Shown: positions 1 to 7,600 of the stretch, piece by piece | How the letters are laid out: each line of letters begins with the position of its first letter | How positions within the stretch are numbered: the stretch's first letter is position 1 | NCBI GenBank assembly: GCA_964587755.1 | Contig: CAZPMC010000037.1 | Span: 1-23,789 of the forward strand | From: CAZPMC01 sp964587755 | GTDB lineage: Bacteria > Bacillota > Clostridia > Acetivibrionales > DTU013 | Length of the DNA stretch: 23,789 nt | Direction: 5' to 3' | Program-made: the position numbers and the translations under genes | The notes under the pieces: model-generated | Told to the model about the DNA's origin: nothing | What the model saw: only the letters and a program-made list of their open reading frames with translations | Database searches by the model: none

Positions 1-282
1 AATTCGTGCTATAAGGCCCTTGGGAAAGCTCTTCATGATATTGAAACAAAGCGTACCGGCGAAGTCCCGATGCATCTTAGAAATGCCCCTGCAAAAGGTA
101 TGTCCGAGCAGGGCTATGGCGTAGGTTATAAATATGCTCATGATTATCCGGGGAATTTTATAAAGCAACAGTTTTTACCCGATGAAATTTTGGGGACAAA
201 ATATTATGAGCCTACAGCCAATGGATATGAAGCAAGAATAAGGGATTGGCTTACGAGATTAGAAAATATGGGCAAGGAGTGA
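1..282 (+). CDS. rarA: Replication-associated recombination protein A (RarA/MgsA), C-terminal fragment
   Basis: The reading frame is open from base 1, so the gene starts outside the window; about 93 C-terminal residues are present, ending in a TGA. The segment carries the conserved tail of the RarA/MgsA AAA+ ATPase family: VPMHLRNAP, then GYGVGYKYAHDYPG, then QQFLPDE and YYEPTANGYE. RarA proteins resemble clamp-loader ATPases, form tetramers and act at stalled or collapsed replication forks; the visible part lies in the C-terminal oligomerisation region, so the Walker motifs are off-window. The next gene starts 4 bases after the stop and its ribosome binding site lies inside the end of rarA, which implies co-transcription. 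In many Clostridia rarA lies next to the iscR-iscS-iscU-mnmA group, as it does here. Confidence 0.9.
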   Translation, partial: NSCYKALGKALHDIETKRTGEVPMHLRNAPAKGMSEQGYGVGYKYAHDYPGNFIKQQFLPDEILGTKYYEPTANGYEARIRDWLTRLENMGKE

Positions 283-286
283 AAAG

Positions 287-511
287 ATGAAAAGAAGGAT
301 TTTTGCGTGGGTACTGCTTGTTTTATTTGTACTGTTATTGTTAAATATTATTGTATTCAAAGTTTATTGGCAGCTTAGTATGGTAATATATTTAATAATT
401 GCATTTGCTTTTGTTTTTACTGCAGGCAGACGCACCCAATCTCAACACTATGATACTGATTTAAATGATAATACGAGTGATAGTAGCGGTAATACAAAGT
501 TAGATGATTAG
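287..511 (+). CDS. Small two-helix membrane protein of unknown function
   Basis: This 74-residue protein has a short basic N-terminus (MKRR) followed by two hydrophobic stretches, about residues 6-26 and 31-46, then a hydrophilic tail rich in Asp, Asn, Ser and Thr (about 48-74). That pattern fits a small integral membrane protein with a helical hairpin. The AGGAGTG ribosome binding site overlaps the rarA stop codon and the ATG follows it at normal spacing. The larA start lies 19 bases after its stop. The gene is probably in one transcript with rarA and larA, but nothing in the sequence ties it to either function. No family was recognised. It is likely a real gene because of the strong ribosome binding site, tight packing and lack of any other reading of the interval. 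Confidence 0.7.
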   Translation: MKRRIFAWVLLVLFVLLLLNIIVFKVYWQLSMVIYLIIAFAFVFTAGRRTQSQHYDTDLNDNTSDSSGNTKLDD

Positions 512-530
512 TTTTAAGGGAGGCTATAAA

Positions 531-1778
531 ATGCATTTCAGATATGGTTACGGCAAGGAATACAGAGAATTTGATATACCTGATAAAAATATAATTGCAG
601 AATTGAGACAAAATAATGTTGAAACAGTCTTAACGGGTATAGATGAAGTAAAACACGCACTGGAGAATCCAATCGGTACACCAAAGCTTTCAGCCATAGT
701 AAAGCCTGGTGAGAAAATTGCAATAATAACCAGCGATATTACAAGACCTATGCCCTCAAGTATTGTTTTGCCTCCTCTATTAGATGAGCTTAAAAATGCA
801 GGTGTAGCCTTTGAGGATATAACAATAGTTTTTGCCCTTGGAAGCCACAGAAAGCATTCCGAGGAGGAAATGAAGTATATTGTTGGTGAAGATATATTCA
901 ATAAGGTCAAGTGTGTTGACAGCGATACAAAGCGTTGCAAGATGCTTGGAACCACATCCCGTGGAACTCCGGTTGAAATATTTGATATAGTTGCTGATGC
1001 CGACAGAAGAATTTGTCTTGGCAATATAGAGTTCCACTATTTTGCAGGGTACAGTGGCGGTGCTAAAGCTATTATGCCCGGTGTTTCCACAAGAGCTGCC
1101 ATCCAGGCTAATCACAGTGCAATGGTATTGGATAAGGCGAAAGCAGGTGCTTTAGACGACAATCCTGTCAGACTTGACATTGAAGAGGTTGTCAATTTTG
1201 TATCCATTGATTTTATCCTAAATGTAGTACTCAATGAAAAAAAGGAGATCATAAAAGCGGTAGCAGGTCACCATGTTGAAGCTCACCGTGCCGGATGCTC
1301 ATTTTTAGATAAGCTATATAAAATCAGCATCCCTAAAAAAGCTGATGTTGTTATAACGACTCCTGGGGGATATCCTAAAGATATCAATCTGTATCAGGCA
1401 CAAAAAGCACTGGACAATTCAAAGCACGCAGTCCGTGATGGTGGTATTATAATACTTTTAGCTTCCTGTACAGAAGGTTACGGGGAGGAGGTTTTTGAAA
1501 ACTGGATAAATGAGTCCACATCACCAGACGATTTGATAAAAAGAATAAAAAACAACTTCCAGCTTGGCGGTCATAAAGCTGCAGCTATTGCTCTAGTTGA
1601 ACGGAAGGCAAAAATATTTATTGTATCGGATATGCCCCGTGAAGCCGCATTAAAGCTATATATGGAACCTTTTGATAGCATGCAGGATGCTCTCAAACGC
1701 GCATATTCCGAGCTTGGTCAGGATGCTTCCGTTATCCTTATGCCTCACGGAGGCTCAACTCTTCCGGATTATATTTGA
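531..1778 (+). CDS. larA: LarA-family nickel-dependent racemase (lactate racemase-like)
   Basis: This is a 415-residue LarA (DUF2088) protein. LarA of Lactobacillus plantarum interconverts D- and L-lactate using a nickel-pincer nucleotide cofactor covalently attached to a lysine. The corresponding residues are visible: Arg72 in TSDITRPMP, His106 in ALGSHRKHSEEE, and His169 with Lys179 in FHYFAGYSGGAK, where the 10-residue His-Lys spacing matches the family. The C-terminus ends in MPHGGSTLP. Length fits the family (about 420). An upstream in-frame ATG at 504 exists, but AAGGGAGG at 516-523 places the start at 531. Many LarA homologues act on 2-hydroxy acids other than lactate, so the substrate is open. 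The cofactor genes larB, larC and larE are not in this window. The gene follows the small membrane protein and precedes the iscR promoter. Confidence 0.85.
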   Translation: MHFRYGYGKEYREFDIPDKNIIAELRQNNVETVLTGIDEVKHALENPIGTPKLSAIVKPGEKIAIITSDITRPMPSSIVLPPLLDELKNAGVAFEDITIVFALGSHRKHSEEEMKYIVGEDIFNKVKCVDSDTKRCKMLGTTSRGTPVEIFDIVADADRRICLGNIEFHYFAGYSGGAKAIMPGVSTRAAIQANHSAMVLDKAKAGALDDNPVRLDIEEVVNFVSIDFILNVVLNEKKEIIKAVAGHHVEAHRAGCSFLDKLYKISIPKKADVVITTPGGYPKDINLYQAQKALDNSKHAVRDGGIIILLASCTEGYGEEVFENWINESTSPDDLIKRIKNNFQLGGHKAAAIALVERKAKIFIVSDMPREAALKLYMEPFDSMQDALKRAYSELGQDASVILMPHGGSTLPDYI

Positions 1779-1797
1779 AAAAAAGTTAATAATATTA

Positions 1798-1826
1798 TTG
1801 ACAGTCTTACTTAATCGTGCTAATAT
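1798..1826 (+). promoter_or_regulatory. Promoter of the iscR-iscS-iscU-mnmA operon
   Basis: A perfect -35 TTGACA (1798-1803), a 17-base spacer and a -10 TAATAT (1821-1826) lie 54 bases upstream of the chosen iscR start. It is the best sigma-A-type promoter match on the left arm. Start of transcription would be near 1833. No strong promoter was seen between iscR and iscS, so the whole group is probably driven from here. Confidence 0.8.
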
Positions 1827-1836
1827 TTAAATCGAA

Positions 1837-1856
1837 ACCCGAGTGTTTTACTGGGA
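1837..1856. promoter_or_regulatory. Candidate IscR-type operator (imperfect inverted repeat)
   Basis: CCCGAGT at 1838-1844 and ACTGGG at 1850-1855 form an imperfect inverted repeat around GTTTT, just downstream of the predicted transcription start and upstream of the iscR ribosome binding site. Rrf2-family repressors bind inverted repeats overlapping their own promoters, so autoregulation is plausible. One arm has a single-base gap relative to perfect symmetry. This is inference from position and symmetry only. Confidence 0.35.
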
Positions 1857-1879
1857 ATTGACTTATGGAGGCTATTCCT

Positions 1880-2320
1880 ATGAAGTTTTCTACAAAGGGA
1901 AGATATGGCTTACAAGCTATGCTTGATTTAGCTGTTCACAATAAAGATGGCACAGTGGTGCTAAAAAGTATTGCTGAAAGACAAGGACTTTCTGAGAGTT
2001 ATTTAGAACAGCTATTTGCTGTTTTAAAAAAAGCAAAGCTTGTAAAAAGCATACGAGGCGCCCAAGGTGGCTATTCATTGGCACAAAGCCCTGAAAACAT
2101 AACCGTAGGACAGATTCTCAGAGCTTTGGAGGGACCGGTTGTATCCCATAAATGTGCAGCTGAAAAGGGGGAGCCCTGCAGCAGCAGCTACAATTGCTGT
2201 GTTACCAAAAATGTTTGGGAAAGAATTGAAGAAGGTATCTATGAAATTACTGATTCAATTACTTTATTACAGCTTGTCAAAGAATTTGAAAAAGATTTGA
2301 AAAATGATGAAAGCGGGTAA
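1880..2320 (+). CDS. iscR: Rrf2-family transcriptional regulator, IscR-like
   Basis: The 146-residue product begins MKFSTKGRYGLQAM, the standard start of Rrf2/IscR/CymR regulators. TGGAGG at 1866-1871 supports ATG 1880 rather than the in-frame ATG at 1865. An N-terminal winged helix-turn-helix (about 1-65) with LSESYLEQLF as recognition region and RGAQGGYSL as wing is followed by a dimerisation helix. Cysteines at 92, 100 and 106 (plus 107) occupy the region of the three [2Fe-2S] ligands of IscR (92, 98 and 104 in E. coli), so a cluster-sensing role is likely, although the spacing C-x7-C-x5-C-C is longer than in E. coli. The gene leads the operon with cysteine desulfurase, scaffold and mnmA, the expected place for a cluster-responsive repressor. 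CymR, the cysteine-metabolism relative, is the main alternative, but it normally lacks this cysteine set. Confidence 0.85.
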   Translation: MKFSTKGRYGLQAMLDLAVHNKDGTVVLKSIAERQGLSESYLEQLFAVLKKAKLVKSIRGAQGGYSLAQSPENITVGQILRALEGPVVSHKCAAEKGEPCSSSYNCCVTKNVWERIEEGIYEITDSITLLQLVKEFEKDLKNDESG

Positions 2321-2406
2321 ATACTGTTTAAAAAAGCATCTATTGGGAAAAAAATAAAATATAATATATAACCTAAATTTTACACACAAAAAGGAGTTGC
2401 AATCCA

Positions 2407-3594
2407 ATGAGCGACACTAAATTTTATTTTGATCACGCAGCTACTACACCTGTTAGAGAAGAAGTTATTGAGGCAATGTTGCCGTATTTTAATAGAAATT
2501 TCGGTAATCCGTCATCTGTATATTCTATAGGCAGGCAGAGTAAAAGAGCAATAGAAGAGGCCAGGGAAACCGTTGCAAAGGCAATTGGCGCCGACCCTAG
2601 GGAGATATTTTTCACAGGCTCCGGAACAGAAGCGGATAACTGGGCCATTAAAGGCGTAGCATATGCCAATCAAAAAAAAGGAAAGCATATTATCACATCT
2701 GCCATAGAGCATCATGCAGTTTTGCATACATGTCAGTATCTTGAAAGAGAAGGCTTTGAAGTAACATATTTACCTGTGGATGCTGACGGACTTTTAACAG
2801 CACAGCAAGTTGCCGATGCCATAAGACCTGATACCATTCTCGTTTCTATAATGTTTGCCAACAATGAAATAGGCTCAATCCAGCCAATTGCAGAAATCGG
2901 GAAAGTAACCAGGGAAAAGGGTGTTTTTTTTCACACTGATGCAGTACAAGCAATCGGCAATGTTGATATAAATGTTGAGGATATGAATATTGATTTGCTT
3001 TCAATGTCATCCCACAAATTTTACGGTCCTAAAGGAGCCGGCGCTCTTTATATCAAAAAGGGTGTGAAAATTACTTCTATTTTGCAAGGTGGCGCTCAAG
3101 AGAGAAACAGAAGGGCAAGCACGGAAAATGTTCCGGCTATCATAGGCCTTGCAAAAGCTCTCGAAATCGCTGTGTCAAACATGGAAGCATATAATAAAAA
3201 GCTTTTAGCATTAAGAAACAGGACGATAAAAGAAATAGAGGAGAAAATACCCTTTGTTAAGCTTAATGGACATAGAGAAAAAAGGCTGCCGGGTAATGTT
3301 AATTTTTCTTTTAGCTTCATCGAAGGTGAATCCTTGCTTTTAATGCTTGATATGAAGGGAATTGCTGCATCAAGCGGTTCAGCCTGCACCTCTGGGTCCT
3401 TAGATCCCTCCCATGTTTTGCTGGCTATCGGCCTTTCCCATGAAACAGCCCATGGTTCGCTTAGACTAAGCTTTGGAGATGAAAACACCGATGAAGATGT
3501 TGATTATCTCATGGAAGTACTGCCGGATATTGTTGAGAAGCTAAGAGAAATGTCTCCTCTATACGAGGATTATTGTAAGAATAAAAAAATGTAA
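2407..3594 (+). CDS. iscS: Cysteine desulfurase (IscS/NifS class)
   Basis: A 395-residue PLP enzyme that converts L-cysteine to L-alanine and carries the sulfur as a persulfide for iron-sulfur cluster assembly and tRNA thiolation. All key residues are visible: His102 in AIEHHAV (cofactor stacking), Asp178 and Gln181 in HTDAVQAIG, Lys204 in SSHKFYGPKG (Schiff base), and Cys327 in SSGSACTSG (persulfide). The extended active-site loop around Cys327 places it in the class I IscS/NifS group rather than SufS. AAGGAG precedes the ATG at good spacing. It is followed after 16 bases by the scaffold gene and then mnmA, so it probably supplies sulfur to both. The length is normal and no damage is seen. 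Confidence 0.95.
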   Translation: MSDTKFYFDHAATTPVREEVIEAMLPYFNRNFGNPSSVYSIGRQSKRAIEEARETVAKAIGADPREIFFTGSGTEADNWAIKGVAYANQKKGKHIITSAIEHHAVLHTCQYLEREGFEVTYLPVDADGLLTAQQVADAIRPDTILVSIMFANNEIGSIQPIAEIGKVTREKGVFFHTDAVQAIGNVDINVEDMNIDLLSMSSHKFYGPKGAGALYIKKGVKITSILQGGAQERNRRASTENVPAIIGLAKALEIAVSNMEAYNKKLLALRNRTIKEIEEKIPFVKLNGHREKRLPGNVNFSFSFIEGESLLLMLDMKGIAASSGSACTSGSLDPSHVLLAIGLSHETAHGSLRLSFGDENTDEDVDYLMEVLPDIVEKLREMSPLYEDYCKNKKM

Positions 3595-3610
3595 AAGGGA
3601 GGGAATAGCA

Positions 3611-4060
3611 ATGTATAGTGAGAAGGTAATGGATCATTTCATGAACCCGAGAAATGTGGGAGAAATTGTTGATGCAAACGGGGTCGGACAAGTTGGAAAC
3701 GCTAAATGCGGGGATATAATGAAAATGTATCTTAAAATAGAGAACAATATAATTGTAGATGCAAAATTCAGAACATTCGGCTGTGGTGCTGCTGTGGCTA
3801 CAAGTAGCATGGCCACAGAGCTTGTAAAAGGCAAGACTGTAGAGGAGGCGCTCAAAATAACAAATAAAGCTGTTGCTGAAGCATTAGACGGTTTACCTCC
3901 TGTAAAGATGCATTGCTCAAATCTTGCAGAAGAAGCAATTAGAGCAGCTATTGTCGATTATCAAAGAAAAAATGGTCTTATTGAAGATAACGGTGAATCT
4001 GATGTATGCTGTCGAAGATGCGATGATATTCACCACAATATCGATTATGACGGAGAATAG
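3611..4060 (+). CDS. iscU: Iron-sulfur cluster assembly scaffold, IscU/NifU N-domain type
   Basis: The 149-residue protein matches the IscU fold family that assembles [2Fe-2S] clusters using sulfur from the adjacent desulfurase. Cluster ligands are Cys33 in AKCGD, Cys58 in TFGCGAA and Cys102 in MHCSNLA, and Asp35 is the conserved residue that permits cluster release. AKCGDIM differs from the SufU type, which has an insertion between the ligands, so this is IscU/NifU-like. The first 120 residues cover the domain; a short extension (about 121-149) holds an extra cysteine cluster, Cys133, Cys134 and Cys137, followed by DDIHHN. GGGAGG lies 5' of the ATG. mnmA starts 7 bases after its stop, so translation is probably coupled. 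Confidence 0.9.
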   Translation: MYSEKVMDHFMNPRNVGEIVDANGVGQVGNAKCGDIMKMYLKIENNIIVDAKFRTFGCGAAVATSSMATELVKGKTVEEALKITNKAVAEALDGLPPVKMHCSNLAEEAIRAAIVDYQRKNGLIEDNGESDVCCRRCDDIHHNIDYDGE

Positions 4061-4067
4061 GTGAAAA

Positions 4068-5147
4068 ATGTCTAAAGGGACTGTAATGCTTGGTATGAGC
4101 GGCGGCGTGGACAGTTCAGCAGCTGCCGCTGTTTTATTAGAGCTTGGATATGATGTAATTGGCGTTACAATGCAAATTTGGCCTGATAAACCCGATGATG
4201 TTAAGCAGGTAGAAGGCGGCTGCTGTTCATTATCAGCAGTTGATGATGCCCGCAGAGTCGCAAACAAACTGGGGATACCCTACTATGTCCTTAATTTTAA
4301 GGATGTATTTCAAGAAAAAGTCATATCCTATTTTAATAATGAATACCTGCAAGGTAGAACACCAAACCCATGTATTGCGTGTAACCGCTTCGTCAAATTT
4401 GAATCAATGCTTCAAAAAGCAATTTCAATGGGTATAGACTATATTGCAACAGGACACTATGCCCGGGTGGAATTTGATAAAGCGACAGGAAGATTCCAGC
4501 TTAAAAAATCAGTAACTTCTGCTAAGGACCAAACCTATGCCCTTTATACAATGACTCAACACCAGCTTTCTAGAACACTTTTTCCTATCGGTAATTATAC
4601 CAAGGACCAGGTAAGAAAGCTTGCACAAGACATTGGACTGGCTGTAGCTTCAAAGCCTGACAGCCAAGAGATATGCTTCGTTGAAGACAATGACTATGTG
4701 CGCTATATAATTGAAAATACAGACGCTGAAATTACACCTGGGTACTTTGTTGATACAAAAGGCATCAAGCTGGGAATGCATAAGGGCATCATTCATTACA
4801 CAGTTGGGCAGCGTAAGGGCCTAGGAGTTACATTTGGAAAACCAATGTTTGTTGTGGCAATAAGACCTGAAGATAATACTGTTGTTTTAGGTGAAGCCGA
4901 CGAGGTTTTCTCATCAACCCTCACAGCCTCAGACTTAAATTTTATTTCTATTCCTGGCTTATCTGATGAAATAAGAGTCACTGCTAAAATAAGATATTCA
5001 GCAAAAGAGGCGGATGCTGTAGTACGTCCATTGACGTCTGACACAGTGGAGGTTTTATTTGACGAACCTCAAAGAGCTGTTACCCCAGGACAGTCTGTTG
5101 TATTTTACCAAGGCGATATTGTAGTAGGCGGGGGAGTTATTGACTAA
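4068..5147 (+). CDS. mnmA: tRNA-specific 2-thiouridylase MnmA
   Basis: This 359-residue enzyme makes the 2-thio group of wobble uridine 34 in tRNA-Lys, -Glu and -Gln. The PP-loop ATP-binding motif GMSGGVDSS is at residues 9-17; Cys105 in PNPCIACNRFVKF and Cys203 in SQEICFV are the nucleophilic and persulfide cysteines. GHYARV, KDQTYALY and the VGQRKGLG region of the C-terminal domain match the family in order and length. A neighbouring Cys102 is an additional non-family-defining cysteine. The gene ends the isc group, consistent with sulfur from IscS being passed to MnmA. Its TAA overlaps the stop of the convergent PHP gene by 4 bases, leaving no room for a separate terminator. Confidence 0.95.
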   Translation: MSKGTVMLGMSGGVDSSAAAAVLLELGYDVIGVTMQIWPDKPDDVKQVEGGCCSLSAVDDARRVANKLGIPYYVLNFKDVFQEKVISYFNNEYLQGRTPNPCIACNRFVKFESMLQKAISMGIDYIATGHYARVEFDKATGRFQLKKSVTSAKDQTYALYTMTQHQLSRTLFPIGNYTKDQVRKLAQDIGLAVASKPDSQEICFVEDNDYVRYIIENTDAEITPGYFVDTKGIKLGMHKGIIHYTVGQRKGLGVTFGKPMFVVAIRPEDNTVVLGEADEVFSSTLTASDLNFISIPGLSDEIRVTAKIRYSAKEADAVVRPLTSDTVEVLFDEPQRAVTPGQSVVFYQGDIVVGGGVID

Positions 5148-5941
5148 ATTTTATCCCAAACAGGCTTTCTGTTTTCAAAGTGGACAGTATAATTGAAGCC
5201 TGCGCTCTTTAACATCTGGGTAAAATAGTCGAATCTCAGAGCGATATGCTCAAGCCTGTGTGCGTCGGAGCCAAGACATATGAGCTCACCGCCTAATTCC
5301 TTGTATCTTTTTAGTAAAGCAAAATCATATTCTGCCGAAGCTTTTGGATCTCTGAAGCTGGCTGTGTTGACTTCAAACCCGCGACCTTGTTTTATTAACT
5401 CCTTAAGAATGGAATCCAATATATCTGCGTGGTCAGCATATCTTAACGTCCTGTCGACATAATCAGCATATCTTATTATGTACTCAAAATGTCCAACCAT
5501 ATCATAGTCAGAAAAATTAGTTATCATAAAATATATTTCCTTAAGATACCGCTCATAGGCTTCAGATTTCGATTTTCCCTCATAATATTTGCGTAAATAT
5601 GGGTCATCGCCATCAATTATATGAATTGATGCCAATACATAATCAAAGGGAAAGCTTTTTATAAGCGTCGAAGATTTATCAATAACATGAGGCTGTAAAC
5701 CTATTTCAACTGATTTTAAGACCTTAAGCCTGTCTTTATATTCATGCTCGACTTTAGAAATATCTTGGAAATACTGGTTGAAATCAATGCTCCAGGAATC
5801 ATCATCTCCGGGAAATCCTATGTCATGGTGATCCGTAAAAGCTATACCAAGAAGCCCGTGCTTAATTGCTGCTTCGCATGCTTCATGCGCATCCATTATA
5901 CTATCTGTAGAAAACTTTGTGTGCATATGACAGTCAAACAT
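5144..5941 (-). CDS. PHP-domain phosphoesterase, histidinol-phosphatase-like
   Basis: A 265-residue PHP-superfamily metal-dependent hydrolase. Metal-binding motifs appear in the expected order: DCHMH (His5, His7), FTDHHD (Asp37-Asp40), SVEIG (Glu79), ASIHIIDG (His107), GHFEYI (His151), GFEVNT (Glu190) and GSDAH (Asp226, His228). The family includes HisJ/HisK-type L-histidinol-phosphate phosphatases, and length and motif order fit that subgroup. No other histidine biosynthesis gene lies nearby, so the true substrate is uncertain; another small phosphorylated metabolite is possible. GGAGGT lies 6 bases ahead of the ATG. It is transcribed toward mnmA with a 4-base overlap of the 3' ends, and shares a 151-base divergent promoter region with the M18 peptidase. 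Confidence 0.8.
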   Translation of the reverse strand: MFDCHMHTKFSTDSIMDAHEACEAAIKHGLLGIAFTDHHDIGFPGDDDSWSIDFNQYFQDISKVEHEYKDRLKVLKSVEIGLQPHVIDKSSTLIKSFPFDYVLASIHIIDGDDPYLRKYYEGKSKSEAYERYLKEIYFMITNFSDYDMVGHFEYIIRYADYVDRTLRYADHADILDSILKELIKQGRGFEVNTASFRDPKASAEYDFALLKRYKELGGELICLGSDAHRLEHIALRFDYFTQMLKSAGFNYTVHFENRKPVWDKI

Positions 5942-5961
5942 TATTTACCTCCTGATATCAA

Positions 5962-5990
5962 ATTATAGTTTAGCATTTTGCCTATTTAAA
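5962..5990 (-). promoter_or_regulatory. Candidate promoter of the PHP-domain gene
   Basis: On the minus strand a consensus -10 TATAAT (5962-5967) sits 17 bases downstream of TTTAAA (5985-5990), a 4-of-6 match to the -35. It gives a very short leader before the GGAGGT ribosome binding site. The AT-rich context raises the chance of a coincidental match. Confidence 0.45.
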
Positions 5991-6042
5991 AGCAAATTGA
6001 TTAAGTTGGCTAAATATAGTTTATTAAGAATAATTTAAGGTA

Positions 6043-6048
6043 TATAAT
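6043..6048 (+). promoter_or_regulatory. Candidate -10 element of the M18 aminopeptidase gene
   Basis: TATAAT at 6043-6048 lies 44 bases before the ATG. No convincing -35 was found at 16-18 bases (TTTATT at 6020-6025 is the best). The position is sensible for a divergent promoter pair with the PHP gene, but support is weak. Confidence 0.35.
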
Positions 6049-6092
6049 AAGGTAAGTAACAGCATTTATTATTTTACAGGAGGAATGTATAA

Positions 6093-7532
6093 ATGGCAGA
6101 AGAAATTAAAACTGAAGGCCAAAAGCTTATGGATAAATTATCCTTTAAACAGAAAACCGTCTGGGATATTTCCACTGAGGATGATATAAAGAGTGGATTT
6201 GCCTTTGGCGAGGAGTATAAAAGCTTTCTCAACTATTCAAAAACTGAGCGCGAATTTGCGTCAAATGCAGAGAAATTAGCTTCTGCTGCCGGTTTTATTT
6301 CTTTAGAGGAATTGATACGCAGGAACAAAAGAATTGTTCCTGGTACAAAGGTTTATTTTATTAACAAAAAGAAATCTGCAGTATTTGCAGTTATAGGCAG
6401 CCGTCCTCTTGAAGAAGGGACCAACATTATTGGTGCACATATAGATGCGCCAAGAATCGACCTAAAACAAAACCCCTTATATGAAGATACTGAATTAGCA
6501 CTTTTTAAGACGCATTATTACGGTGGAATTAAAAAATACCAATGGCTGACCTTGCCTTTGGCTATTCATGGAGTTGTAGTCAAATCTGACGGGTCGACAG
6601 TTGAAATAGTTGTCGGAGAAAATGAAGATGATCCTGTTTTTACAATAACCGATTTACTTCCGCACTTAGCAAAAGAGCAGATGCAAAAAAAGCTCAGCGA
6701 AGCTGTCGCAGGCGAAGGACTAAATCTCTTGCTGGGGTCTATGCCATATAAAGATGAAAAGGTTAAGGAGAAGGTTAAGCTTAATATTCTAAATATCCTC
6801 AATAAAAGATACGGCATTATAGAAGAAGACTTCCAGTCTGCTGAGATTGAAATTGTGCCTGCCCAAAAGGCCAGAGACGTTGGATTTGATAAAAGTATGA
6901 TTGGCGGATACGGTCAAGACGATAGAGTATGTGCATATCCTGCCCTAAGAGCTATTTTAGATGTGGAACTCCCGGAACGCACATCAATATGTCTTCTCAC
7001 TGATAAAGAGGAGATAGGCAGCACCGGCAATACAGGGGCTCAATCAAGTCTTCTTGAGAACTTTATTGCAAACCTGATAGGCTTACGATCTGATAATTAC
7101 TGTGAATTAAAGCTTCGCAGATGTCTTGCAAATTCGAAAATGCTGTCTGCTGATGTAAATGCTGCTGTTGACCCGAATTTTGAAAGCGTTTATGAAAAAA
7201 GAAATGCTACCTATTTGAACAAAGGTGTTATTTTACAAAAATATACCGGCTCCAGGGGAAAGTACGATGCCAGTGACGCAAATGCAGAGTTTGTAGGCGA
7301 AGTCAGGAAATTGTTTAATGATAACAATATACTCTGGCAGACAGGCGAGCTTGGAAAGGTAGATGAAGGTGGGGGAGGGACCATCGCGCAATTCGCTGCA
7401 CATCTTGGAATAGATGTTATTGATTGCGGCGTTCCCGTACTATCAATGCATTCACCTTTTGAGATTACCAGTAAGATGGACATTTATACAATGTTCAATG
7501 CATATAAGGTTTTCTACAACAACCTGGTGTAA
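6093..7532 (+). CDS. M18-family aminopeptidase (aspartyl aminopeptidase-like)
   Basis: A 479-residue cytosolic zinc aminopeptidase of family M18, which removes N-terminal residues (often acidic or neutral) from peptides and forms large tetrahedral oligomers. Metal and catalytic positions are recognisable: His116 and Asp118 in GAHIDAPRID, the Asp276/Asp277 pair in GYGQDDRVC, Glu306/Glu307 in LTDKEEIGSTG, Asp354 in SADVNAAVDP, and His453 in SMHSPFEI. These fall in the same order and spacing as in M18 enzymes, with the dimerisation domain inserted between about 130 and 265. AGGAGG precedes the ATG by 8 bases. No signal peptide is present. The gene appears monocistronic, bounded by a divergent promoter region and a strong hairpin at 7543-7589. 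Confidence 0.9.
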   Translation: MAEEIKTEGQKLMDKLSFKQKTVWDISTEDDIKSGFAFGEEYKSFLNYSKTEREFASNAEKLASAAGFISLEELIRRNKRIVPGTKVYFINKKKSAVFAVIGSRPLEEGTNIIGAHIDAPRIDLKQNPLYEDTELALFKTHYYGGIKKYQWLTLPLAIHGVVVKSDGSTVEIVVGENEDDPVFTITDLLPHLAKEQMQKKLSEAVAGEGLNLLLGSMPYKDEKVKEKVKLNILNILNKRYGIIEEDFQSAEIEIVPAQKARDVGFDKSMIGGYGQDDRVCAYPALRAILDVELPERTSICLLTDKEEIGSTGNTGAQSSLLENFIANLIGLRSDNYCELKLRRCLANSKMLSADVNAAVDPNFESVYEKRNATYLNKGVILQKYTGSRGKYDASDANAEFVGEVRKLFNDNNILWQTGELGKVDEGGGGTIAQFAAHLGIDVIDCGVPVLSMHSPFEITSKMDIYTMFNAYKVFYNNLV

Positions 7533-7542
7533 TCAGATTTAT

Positions 7543-7589
7543 AAAGACCGGCGATACTATCTATTCCGGAAACGGCACCGCCGGTCTTT
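7543..7589. terminator. Bidirectional terminator between convergent genes
   Basis: A perfect 11-bp stem, AAAGACCGGCG (7543-7553) with CGCCGGTCTTT (7579-7589), encloses a 25-base loop. It sits between the stop of the M18 peptidase and the stop of the convergent LCP gene. The terminal T tract is short (TTT) on both strands, so it may act as a moderate terminator or mainly protect the 3' ends. Confidence 0.7.
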
Positions 7590-7600
7590 AACTGAACAGC

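Noticed and set aside
504..530. Upstream in-frame ATG for larA at 504
   Set aside because: It overlaps the preceding gene, lacks a ribosome binding site, and the AAGGGAGG at 516-523 clearly serves ATG 531.
1787..1800. AATAATATTATT palindrome before the iscR promoter as a larA terminator
   Set aside because: The stem is only A-T pairs and merges with the -35 of iscR; no meaningful hairpin stability.
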